From: Apostichopus japonicus
Taxonomy: Eukaryota; Echinodermata; Holothuroidea; Aspidochirotida; Stichopodidae
Assembly: GCF_037975245.1 (NCBI RefSeq)
Contig: NC_092578.1
Location: 248,001 to 312,000 of the forward strand
Direction: 5' to 3'
DNA: 64,000 nt
The notes beneath the pieces were generated by a model that did no database searches, was not told the DNA's origin, and saw nothing but the letters and a program-made list of their open reading frames with translations. Position 1 is the stretch's first letter. Every line of letters starts with the position of its first letter. Below, one piece after another: positions 56,101 to 64,000 of this stretch. A program made the translations under genes and the position numbers.

Positions 56101-56335
56101 TTAGGCTCTAACCAAGTTTCAGTTATAGCTACAATATCAAATGGACACTGTGAAAGTAATTGACTTATATGATCATGGTTTTTCCATAAACTGCGGCTAT
56201 TTATGTGAATAAAGCTAATTGTGGCAGAATTACATAATTTAGTGGAGAGATCTGTAATTGCAATATATTGTGAATTTGGAGATCCATTGTCGGTTAAATT
56301 TAAGTTATCATTATTATCACTTAAAGTATTATATT
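53132..56335 (-). mobile_element. 5'-truncated CR1/jockey-like LINE
   Basis: The non-LTR retrotransposon lies on the minus strand with its 3' end at 53132. The tail is AAATAAACGAAACGAA rather than poly(A). The flanking direct repeat is short, ATATT at 53127-53131 and 56336-56340. The 5' end is truncated just before the endonuclease domain, so ORF1 and the 5' UTR are missing. The coding frame is open throughout, which suggests a fairly young copy. Confidence 0.85.
53376..56333 (-). CDS. LINE ORF2: apurinic endonuclease plus reverse transcriptase
   Basis: The frame is open from the truncation point to TAA at 53376, about 985 codons; the first Met is at 56087. The endonuclease starts upstream of that Met with FIHINSRSLW and ITETWLEP. 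It continues with VYRPPA, LLGDFNIDLL (about residues 96-105 from the Met) and SDHLPVYY. The reverse transcriptase has FIDLSKAFDTVNHDIL (near 535), GVPQGSILGPLLFLIYINDL (near 600) and FADDTSILF (near 628). All catalytic positions I can check are present: the metal-binding Glu, the GDFN and SDH motifs, and the Asp pair of FADD. Motif order and sequence fit the CR1/jockey superfamily. The CR1 versus L2 assignment is tentative. Because the 5' end is lost, the copy cannot be a complete element. Confidence 0.9.
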   Translation of the reverse strand, partial: YNTLSDNNDNLNLTDNGSPNSQYIAITDLSTKLCNSATISFIHINSRSLWKNHDHISQLLSQCPFDIVAITETWLEPNTPVQMLSIPNYNFINRDRPNKRGGGVGFYIASHINYIIRDDLMHNSNNFESMFVEIISNKSKNTIVGVVYRPPANSIPTFIEDLSPLLDTINNTNKNIILLGDFNIDLLKYGTDNTTTNFLDILYSSSFLPLITKPTRIIENSATLLDNIFCNNLIGSFTSGILLSDISDHLPVYYIQSLNQPTNSGNNHSVFYKRKITPTSLFNLVAELDCLDWEWLYSTNDVDISYDGFINTFLLIYNKHCPLQKVTSKNRRLSSPWLTRGVLKSIRHKNNLFKNYIKNPTPENKVKYSVYRNQTTSVTRKAKELYYLNMFENNKNNLNKTWKIINKLITDNSKLHKISKINHNGSVLTNDNDIANAFNDFFTLIGPSLAEKIPTCNAVFNDFLRGSCTNSLFLSPSNPSEIINIISKLKRNSASGFDGISVRILQSISHVIARPLSHIFNISLSTGIFPNSAKLARVTPIFKTGKTDELSNYRPISVLTSLSKIIEKIIYSRTITFLNSNNIISDNQYGFRQNRSTSMAGLDVIDFITTGFNNKQSTLGIFIDLSKAFDTVNHDILLNKLSHYGIRGLALQLFRNYLSDRKQSVIIGEHVSAYCNITCGVPQGSILGPLLFLIYINDLPNCSSILKFCLFADDTSILFKNNDLNAYNRILNNELSAIADWFCANKLSLNVNKTNFIVFHTYHSTKPKLKLILNNTIIYETENVKFLGVQLDPLLSWKTHIDYICTKVSKTIGILYKIRFQVPHQVLLSLYYTLVYPHLSYCNILWGNAHTVHLNRLFVLQKKLIRLISKSDYLSHTTPIFKNLSILTVFDIYQLQLGSFVFKYLHDLLPPPFKSFFNLNNQLHSYNTRHSTAIHLDYPRLVLNTKSVRFTGATFWNTLEPKLKKSPTLSIFIKQLKLYLLNNDL

Positions 56336-56364
56336 ATATTCTAGATATAACTCCACAAATATTG

Positions 56365-58700
56365 TAGTTTTGTCATTTTGTCAAGAAAAGAATAAGTCTG
56401 AATTTTTGTCAAGATGTAGGTACACAGAAATCATGTTTTTAACATGGTGTTTTGTGCAGCGCAGCGGCTTGTTGGACTAACGCCATTAGCCTACAATTCA
56501 CTTGTCATCCACTTTTCTGGTAATATCTTGTCAGTAGACATTTTGTCAGATTTGCTAAAGCTGATAATTTTATCAATATGTGGCCAGTCCAACTGCTTCT
56601 TCTCCAAACAATTATAATACAATTTATGTTGTATTATAGCGTTTTACTATTTATTAAGGCTTGAAAAGGTATGAAAATGCGTGTTTCGAATACATTTTAA
56701 GCATTCCAGTTGAAGTTTCCCCAACCTACCTAACTTTATATAATGTATGACAACTTTATTTTGTGGCTAGAATCACAAAATCATGTGTAGGTGGAAGTTA
56801 GCAGTTGTGGCTACTTTCTCTGATGTATGTTTGTATCATGTATGTTTGTATGTGTTTGGGAATGTATGAGTTAGTATGATGTACCAGGAAGTATGAGTTT
56901 GTATGATATACAAGTTTGTATCATTTTTGTTGTGTTTGAATGATGTAGGAGTTTGTATGAGCAGTTGTGGCTGCTTTCTCTGATGTATGAGTTTGTATGA
57001 TGTATGTTTGTATGTATGAGTTTGTATGATGTACCAGGATGTGTGAGTTTGTATAATTTACAAGTTTGTATGTGTTTGTATGATGTATGAGTATGTATGA
57101 TTTTGTATATATTTTTTGATGATGGATGTTTGTTTGTACATTTGTAAGATGTATGAGTTTGTATGGTATGATGTATGAAGATGTGTGAGTTTGTCTGATG
57201 TATGTTTGTATGTATGAGTTTGTATGATGTGTTTGTATGGTATGAGGATTTAATTTTGTATGGTATGATGTATGAAGATGTGTGAGTTTGTAAGTGTGTT
57301 TGTAAGATGAATGAGGATGTATGATGTATAAGTGTCTGTTTCAGTATACAGTTCATGCAAGTTATGGGTGGTGGAAGTGTTAGCTTTCTCAACTTCTATC
57401 ATCAAGGTAATGCACGGTCAGAGACACAAAATAGTATCAAATAAAACAAGGTAACAGATTCGTATTGATATTCTAGAATTTATTCATTCAATGAATTGAA
57501 AAATGACAATTGCACATTTAACATAAGGAAGGGTGATCCCACCGGCCTTAATGTTACCAATTTTAAATCCGTCACAAGTAATGAGATTTTCAAAGTAATT
57601 TAACAAAGCCCTAAAACAGATTCCATTATGTATATATTATATCCATCAATGAAAACCAGGATAACCTTGATCTGAAAAAGCCATCATATTCCAGAAACCT
57701 GGATAGTCTGATGCCTGGTGGATGATTAGGTAACAGTCTGAAACCTGGATAGTTTGATGCCTGGTGGATGATTAGGTAACAGTCTGAAACCTGGATAGTC
57801 TGATGCCTGGTGGCTGATTAGGTAACAGTCACACAAGTTTGTCTAATACAGAATAATTATACATGGTTATACTTCCATCCTGGAATGGTATGACAATTTC
57901 AAAAATGAAACTAAAAACTATTACTGATACTCTTAAATTACCTACTGGTATTATTTAATCCACAGAATTACAGAGAACAATATAGATGACAGAAAAGGAG
58001 CAATTAGGCTCACAAGATGTAGTATCAAAATTAAGTAAACTATATTTAAATAGTCTCACACCAGACTGTCCCTTCTTACCGTTAAGCTGAATGAAACTCA
58101 ACAATTTTACTGGATTAGGCATTTCTTACTATAGAAGGTGCAACGATTAATTGAGGGAGTTTATGATTGCCTCTGGAATGAATACTATAAAATTAAGTAA
58201 AGTATATTTAAATAGTCTCACACCAGACTGTCCCTTCTTACCGTTAAGCTGAAGGAAACTCAACAATTTTACTGGATTAGGCATTTCTTAATATAGAAGG
58301 TGCAACGATTAATTGAGGGAGTTTATGATTGCCTCTGGAATGAATACTGTAACGTTAGAGGAATAGCTAAGAAAAAGCAGTTTTGTTGAGGAATGTTACT
58401 TTGTAACTATCAGTTGCTATAACAATAAAACTAAACAAATTGTGAAGGTACTGTACCTGTAGCAACATCATACTAGCATTGCAAAGTATGTCCTAAGATT
58501 CACCTTCTTTTATACTTTTAAAAACAATGAAAGAGTATTCAACTGATTGAAATAAGTGTGATTAAACTGTGATCATTTGTACAATTGTAGGACCATCAAC
58601 GGAAGAGGTACCTAAGATTCTCGCCCCCCCCCTCCACCCCTTACCACCTTACAAACCCGAACAAACAAAGCTAAACTGACTGCTTCAATAACAGTCATAT
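56365..58700. other. Intergenic or ACLY 3' flank with several small tandem repeats
   Basis: A degenerate TGTATGA-type repeat fills about 56820-57330 and produces a false minus-strand frame of Thr/Ser/His-rich peptide. Three ~50-bp copies with CTGGATAGTCTGATGCCTGG lie at about 57695-57830. A 162-bp tandem pair occupies about 58029-58351 (AAATTAAGTAAACTATATTT starts each copy). TTTATT at 57479-57484 is a possible minus-strand polyadenylation signal for ACLY. Confidence 0.6.
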
Positions 58701-58739
58701 GTACTGATAGCAGTGAACAGAAATAATGTTTTTCATGTA

Positions 58740-58831
58740 TCATGCATTGTACTCTGGAAGGATGTAAGAAATATCATCCCACGGATGGCGGTACAGACCC
58801 TGCTTCAGTCTTCTTTGGTCTAAATAATGAC
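58740..58831 (-). CDS. ACLY: ACLY last coding exon
   Basis: Acceptor TTTCCTAG. It encodes [20 protein letters not shown], then SYILPEYNA and TGA. The human C-terminus ends DDISYVLPEHMSM, so length and position match. The exon is too short to appear as a long open frame. Confidence 0.93.
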
Positions 58832-61800
58832 CTAGGAAAGTGAGTAAACGATAGATGTAATAATGTGATAGTTGTAACAATATGATAGTTGTGACAATAT
58901 GATAGTTGTAACAATATGATAGACAGACAGACAGACAATTATAGATAGTTGTAGATAGATAGATAGTTATAGATAGATATAGATAGTTATAGATAGATAG
59001 TTATAGATAGATAGTTGTAGATAGATTTAGATAGTAGTAGATAGTTGTAGATAGATAGATAGTTGTAGATAGATTTAGATAGTTGTAGATAGATATAGAT
59101 AGTTGTAGATAGATAGATAGTTGTAGATAGATATAGATAGTTGTAGATAGATAGTTAGTTGTAGATAGATATAGATAGTTGTAGATAGATAGTTGTAGAT
59201 AGATATAGATAGTTGTAGATAGATGGATAGTTGTAGAGAGATAGTTGTAAATTGACAGACAAAGAGACAGATACATAGGCTTACCAATGAAACCCATACT
59301 CCTCCCAAGCACAAAGAGGGCATTCAGTGTTCCCATCTCCACATACTCTGCTGCTTCTTCACTGTAAGAAATAAAAGATCAATATTTTCACACCTGTCTT
59401 CCAGCCTTTCTCAATATCTTCCACAGAACCTCAGATCATATTTAGTAATCAGATAACTCCTATGAAGATTATGATGTGAATATAGTAATTTGTTCACAAT
59501 TACCTTGTGAAAGCTCCACAGTTCCTCAGCAAGTCTACCATGGCAGCTCCAATGACACCATCCACATTTAATATCAAGTTTGGTTTCTATTCAAGACAGA
59601 AAGTAAAACAAGTATGCTTTCAGTTTTGTTTATGCAGCATCAAAACAACCCATAATGCTGTTAATTTCATCACACAGGCTTTAACTACCCAAACATTTCA
59701 TGCATACTACAATGTTTTACATAGGGTACCATATGTAATAATTGATTTAAATAACAGGAATCAGCAGCATATGCACTCTTTGGTGTTTGTTGTATTAAAT
59801 CTATCAGCAAAGTATTGAACACTAAATTAAGTACTGCTCTCAACAAGCAGAACTCATAAAACCTCTCCAGTGACTCATTATTTAAACTAACAACTATACT
59901 AACACAGAGTAATAAACCTTCACCATGCTTAGCAATGTATATAGCATAAACACCATTCTATAATGTAGATATGCACCTTAACATACTCATAGGTATAGGC
60001 TTTGAGATATTTACCTTAGCTGTTGTGATTTTCTCCACTTTAAGAGCCCAATCTAGCAATGGAGTTGCTGGAAAGTTAGCTTGAGCATACTCCTTCAGAA
60101 TCACCACACGTTTGTCTGGATTGTTCAGCTAGTAGAAGTGAAAACAATAGCGATGATTATGCAATGAATGTTCAGTTGTTTTTGTGCACTGCATAAAATT
60201 AACCATCTTCACTTTTTCAGTGTCTTTGCAATGTTAACAATTCCTTTGAAATATTGTGGAGGAATACTGATAACAAAGAAAGGGAGAAATATCATTAATG
60301 CTGTAGAGTGCATTTAATGAGTAACTACATCCCAGAAAAGTAACATTCATTTAAATTTAAATACTGTATTTACTCCACATTCTTGTGCAATATGAGTGTT
60401 CATATTTATACTTACAGATTTAACTCTATGACCAATTCCCATGATAAGCTTGTGTTCAGCTCTCATCTTATTGACAAATTCCATTGGAATAAGCCCACTG
60501 TCATAAGCCTCTGTGTACTGTTTAGCAGCTCCATCTAATGCCCCTCCAAATCTTTCTCCCTGGAAGAAAATCATTCAATTCCACTCAACTACAATGACAA
60601 TCAACAAAGAAACCAACAAATGCAGGCTCAGCAACAAAATGGAATCAACCAGAAGTGTGTATACATAATATCTGGCAGTGGGAGAAGGGTACCAGCATGC
60701 TGACCTAGCCAAGATATCAGTAGTAGTTAAAACATCAATCTCTAATGGCGTTATTCATTGCAATGACAAAAAAGTCAGCTTTATAAACTTAATGTGATCA
60801 GAACGAACCCACCAAGGTTACAGTCTTGATGCAAGGGGACTTGAGATGGAGAGTGTTTCTGCCCAAGCTCTATTGTGGGTGATGTATACACCCAGACATG
60901 GATAGTATCCAATACTAAATCATTCAGTACTCTTTGTTGAACAAATGTCAACTTACAATAGTCAAGAGTCCTGAACACAAGGATGAGATAAGATCCTTGC
61001 CTGCCCGGGCCGTTACGATGCAGTTGTGGGCCCCAGACACTGCTGGACCATGGTCAGCTGATATGATCAGACACATCTCAAGGAATTTAGTAGCATAGGG
61101 AGGCAATCTGATGGAACAAACATAAGAGTATTCAGGATTACCAGTGATTGGGGGATATAAGAAATTACAATATACAACCCTCTGCTTTATAACAATCCTT
61201 ATTACAACTACCACAGCTAAAATATTCTAAACTCCCTGGGCTAGTTTGACAGTATCTGCAAGCTGGTTCTTAGAGGTACACATAGGACGCCACATAAACC
61301 AGGAGGCCAGAGTTACCTATTATTCATCATTTGTACCATTCTAACTGATTTCAAAATGCACTAATGATCTCCATCTGTAAGCAGAGTCCAATATGCTGAA
61401 ACAGACTTCAATAACAATAATTAACCATCTGTCTGCTTAGTCAGATGTCCACAATAAGAACCAAGCTGGCCACTAAAATAGAAGAACAGACAAAACCATC
61501 ATAGTGAATAAGTGGTACTAATATAACCTACAAAGGCAGGATAATGAGAGGAATAGTCTTATCTCCTCCCCCACCCCCACCACACCCCCCTCCCCCATCC
61601 CAATCCTTCACAGAAAAAATTTAACTCACTGACCCAAGTTAACACAAATTCATAGAAACTGACAAACTGCATTTACAGTAACTGAACAGATAATAAATAC
61701 ATTTCTCTCATTACATGACACTGTTTGTTTGCACTTCTAATATAATATTGTTCTATAAATGAATCAAGCTGAAAACCAACCTTCTCTGGAACCAAAGGAG

Positions 61801-63568
61801 AGACAAGGTACCTCCAATCCCAACATTTTTCTCAAACACATCTGAAATGGGCATACCTCCATAGAGGAGTTCCTGGCCTCTCTCATCCACAATACTTGTC
61901 ATAAATGATGCAGGTTTACGAATTAAGCCAAGTTCCTAACAAGAAGTAAAATATAAAATGGATTATCACTCTCATGACCAGCATAAACAGGTTTAATCAT
62001 TAGCATGTTCAAAGACTACTCTGGACATGAGATGAAGTATACACCTGTAATCTAAGACTTGTTGAAGTATGCTCTGGCCAACTTAAGACAATGAAAAATG
62101 TACTTTACAGGCTGATCTGTGAAAGGAAATCGTTTGCTAACCAGAAAGCATAAATATAGTTAATGCTTTATTGGTAATAAGTTCAAACTGCAAGAAATTA
62201 TAATCTTGTAAATACCTACAATGAAATTTCTACTAGAAACCATAATCTCACATCCCAGTCAGCTTCAAAATGTGGTCTCAAAGTATGCAAATATCCTGTG
62301 CAATCCACACAGTCAAGACAAAAGTACTGTATCAACTGCTATAAGTTGCTTAATGTAGACAGAGTATAGAGGGAGAACTATGGATATAATTAGGATATAC
62401 TGACTTACTATTGCCAAGTTGAAGTCCATTGGTACTGTAGGTGGACTAGAGAGGGAGAACTATGGATATATTGAGGATATATAGACTTACTCTTGCCCAG
62501 TTGAAGTCCATTGGTACTGTAGGTGGACTAGAGAGGGAGAACTATGGATATATTGAGGATATATAGACTTACTATTGCCCAGTTGGAGTCCATTGGTACT
62601 GCAGGTGGACTAGAGAGGGAGAACTATGGATATAATTAGGATATACTGACTTACTATTGCCCAGTTGAAGTCCATTGGTACTGTAGGTGGACTAGAGAGG
62701 GAGAACTATGGATATATTGAGGATATATAGACTTACTCTTGCCCAGTTGAAGTCCATTGGTATTGTAGGTGGACTAGAGAGGGAGAACTATGGATATATT
62801 GAGGATATATAGACTTACTCTTGCCCAGTTGAAGTCCATTGGTACTGTAGGTGGACTAGAGAGGGAGATTTATGGATAAATTGAGGATATATAGACTTAC
62901 TCTTGCCCAGTTGAAGTCCATTGGTACTGTAGGTGGACTAGAGAGGGAGAACTATGGATATAATTATGATATACTGACTTAATCTTACCCAGTTGTAGTC
63001 CATTGGCACTGTAGGTGGACTAGAGAGGGAGAACTATGGATATAATTAGGATATACTGACTTACTATTGCCCAGTTGAAGTCCATTGGTACTGTAGGTGG
63101 ACTAGAGAGGGAGAACTATGGATATAATTAGGATATACTGACTTACTCTTGCCCAGTTGTAGTCCATTGGTACTGTAGGTGGACTAGAGAGGGAGAACTA
63201 TGGATATAATTAGGATATACAGACTTACTCTTGCCCAGTTGAAGTCCATTGGTACTGTAGATGGACTAGAGAGGGAGAACTATGGATACAATAAGGATAT
63301 ACTGACTTAATCTTGCCCAGTTGTAGTCCATTGGTACTGTAGGTGGACTAGAGAGGGAGAACTATGGATATAATTAGGATATACTGACTTACTATTGCCC
63401 AGTTGAAGTCCATTGGTACTGTAGGTGGACTAGAGAGGGAGAACTATGGATATAATTAGGATATACTGACTTACTCTTGCCCAGTTGAAGTCCATTGGTA
63501 CTGTAGGTGGAGGTACCTCAGGCTGAGGGACAATCTTTCCTTCTTCAACAAGCTGATTATAAACCTCA
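58740..63568 (-). CDS. ACLY: ATP-citrate lyase, last eight coding exons (partial gene)
   Basis: ACLY cleaves cytosolic citrate with CoA and ATP to acetyl-CoA and oxaloacetate. Exons on the minus strand are 63568-63475, 61935-61781, 61107-60957, 60559-60416, 60128-60015, 59586-59504, 59361-59285 and 58831-58740 (TGA at 58740-58742). All joins are GT-AG and in phase and give about 270 residues collinear with the C-terminal end of human ACLY. That covers the end of the CoA-ligase part and the whole citrate-synthase-like module. Landmarks are [65 protein letters not shown] and [12 protein letters not shown]. The His of GIGHRVKS (human H900) and the Asp of NVDG (human D1026), both needed for citryl-CoA cleavage, are kept. 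The 5' three quarters of the gene lie beyond the right edge. Confidence 0.96.
58919..59245. repeat. GATA/TAGTTGTAGATA microsatellite in the last ACLY intron
   Basis: GATAGATAGTTGTAGATAGA units, 327 bp, between the last two ACLY coding exons. Leu/Ser/Tyr/Thr-rich minus-strand frames through it are artefacts, though one fuses with the real exon at 59285-59361. Confidence 0.93.
59285..59361 (-). CDS. ACLY: ACLY penultimate coding exon
   Basis: Acceptor TTTCTTACAG. It encodes [20 protein letters not shown] then SMGFI, and ends CATTG at donor GTAAGCC. Matches human [20 protein letters not shown]. Confidence 0.95.
59504..59586 (-). CDS. ACLY: ACLY coding exon with the NVDG motif
   Basis: It encodes [20 protein letters not shown] then RNCGAFT. 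The Asp of NVDG corresponds to human D1026, a citrate-synthase-like catalytic residue. It ends ACAAG at donor GTAATTG. Confidence 0.95.
60015..60128 (-). CDS. ACLY: ACLY coding exon, NNPDKRV segment
   Basis: It encodes [20 protein letters not shown] and [18 protein letters not shown], 38 codons in phase 0 at both ends. Acceptor CTTCTACTAG, donor GTAAATA. Collinear with human INNPDMRVQILKDYV. Confidence 0.95.
60416..60559 (-). CDS. ACLY: ACLY coding exon with the GIGHRVKS motif
   Basis: It encodes [32 protein letters not shown] and [12 protein letters not shown], 48 codons. The His corresponds to human H900. Acceptor TTTTCTTCCAG, donor GTAAGTA. Confidence 0.96.
60957..61107 (-). CDS. ACLY: ACLY coding exon with [12 protein letters not shown]
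   Basis: It encodes [39 protein letters not shown] and SGLLTI, and ends at donor GTAAGTT. The first base completes an Arg codon split with the previous exon. Closely matches human ACLY. Confidence 0.96.
61781..61935 (-). CDS. ACLY: ACLY coding exon ELGLIRK to QRR
   Basis: It encodes [31 protein letters not shown] and [13 protein letters not shown], ending CAGAGAAG at donor GTTGGTT. An earlier GT inside GGAGGTACC would also look like a donor, but using it would lose the conserved LSLLWFQRR segment, so I extend to the second one. Confidence 0.93.
62360..63515 (-). repeat. 82-bp array that repeats the ACLY exon end and its donor
   Basis: Fourteen exact-period copies count the true exon end: the GTCCATTGG block recurs every 82 bp, beginning with GAAG or a variant at 62421, 62503, 62585 and so on to 63487. 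Read on the minus strand, each unit has GTAAGTCAGTATATCCTAAT, then a pyrimidine tract CTCCCTCTCTAG, then the last 37 bases of the exon (TCCACCTACAGTACCAATGG onward, coding [12 protein letters not shown]). So each unit looks like a 45-base intron plus a 37-base exon. Some copies have lost the donor (CTTAATCTTG at about 62980 and 63308 gives TT for GT). Confidence 0.95.
63475..63568 (-). CDS. ACLY: ACLY first coding exon within the window
   Basis: Acceptor TTTCCATTAG. It encodes [20 protein letters not shown] then [11 protein letters not shown], matching human [19 protein letters not shown], and ends AAGA at donor GTAAGTC. The exon end is the parent of the 82-bp array. Only this copy has the full upstream exon sequence, so it is the functional one. 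Confidence 0.94.
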
Positions 63569-64000
63569 CTAATGGAAATAACAAAATTTACAACATACAA
63601 ATTTAATTAATGAGGCAAACTGAATTGGTACCAATCTCAGTCCCAAGCACAACCATTGGAGAACGCATTAGAATGCTTGGCAGAATTTGCACTATAAAAA
63701 TGTATTTATAAATATTATTATTATTATTTCTAGGACATAGAAACCCTTCAAGTGATGGACAAGGAAGCCATTAGCTGATCTCAATGTTTTTAAATTTAAC
63801 ATCCATTAATGTCGCAATGAGATATCGGAGGAAACATTAAACAATAGCCAATCTCTTTGACTATGCATTTTATATATCTCCTTTATAGAAGGCATCAACT
63901 CAACACAGCTAACATATTTAGCACAACACAAAGCAGTGTCAAAGGTCTTTACGACAGTCTAATCATGACACCTTATGTTGTAGCATGTTTTACAATGTCA
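63569..64000 (-). other. Upstream ACLY intron, to window edge
   Basis: No further ACLY exon is recognisable before the right edge. AT-rich sequence with a TTATTATTATT run near 63715. Confidence 0.6.

Noticed and set aside
53069..56364. A perfect 29-bp direct repeat as the LINE target-site duplication
   Set aside because: The left flank already contains a 60-bp tandem pair. The far-side match is the remainder of the second unit, so the true duplication is only about 5 bp.
61806..61820. Alternative ACLY donor at GGAGGTACC
   Set aside because: Using it would drop the conserved LSLLWFQRR residues; the donor at 61779-61780 keeps phase and similarity.

Overview
The window is nuclear DNA from an animal. 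Genes are split by GT-AG introns, intergenic spaces are AT-rich, and there are non-LTR and hAT-like elements and an unusually heavy load of tandem repeats (roughly a quarter of the window). The gene set is an invertebrate-style PHOSPHO phosphatase, GTDC1/QTMAN, a TPR-TIR protein and ATP-citrate lyase. A TPR-TIR fusion and this repeat style fit a marine invertebrate, perhaps an echinoderm; that is inference, and nothing in the sequence fixes the species.

Layout. 1-9 kb: no convincing host gene; a tRNA-like SINE head, a 50-bp tandem array, a hAT-like MITE and hairpin sequences. 10.0-10.8 kb (+): a PHOSPHO1/2-type HAD phosphatase in one coding exon. 12-16 kb: a tandem array, a hairpin element and a ~320-bp segmental duplication. 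17.7-32.9 kb (+): a complete GTDC1 gene in eight coding exons, 479 residues after conceptual splicing, with tandem arrays in most of its introns. 33-50 kb: intergenic, with a 32-bp array split by a hAT-like insertion, a long foldback element, a 38-bp array and a 1-kb hAT-like element. 50.4-52.3 kb (+): a large 3' coding exon of a TPR-TIR protein. 53.1-56.3 kb (-): a 5'-truncated CR1/jockey-like LINE with an open endonuclease-RT frame. 58.7-63.6 kb (-): the last eight coding exons of ATP-citrate lyase; the gene continues beyond the right edge.

Most notable observation. Several tandem arrays are built from splice junctions of the genes they sit in. The ~4-kb 31-bp array in GTDC1 intron 2 repeats the exon 2/intron 2 boundary, so it holds more than a hundred CAG|GTAAGA donor-like sites. 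The 82-bp array in the ACLY intron repeats the 3' end of the adjoining exon with its donor, and each unit also has an acceptor-like tract, giving 13 potential 37-nt pseudo-exons. A 30-bp array before the first GTDC1 coding exon repeats an acceptor-like tract.

The genes are unrelated housekeeping and signalling genes (phosphate monoester hydrolysis, tRNA queuosine mannosylation, cytosolic acetyl-CoA supply, TIR signalling). No cluster or shared pathway is evident. All intron-exon joins here are my own conceptual reading and have not been checked against RNA.
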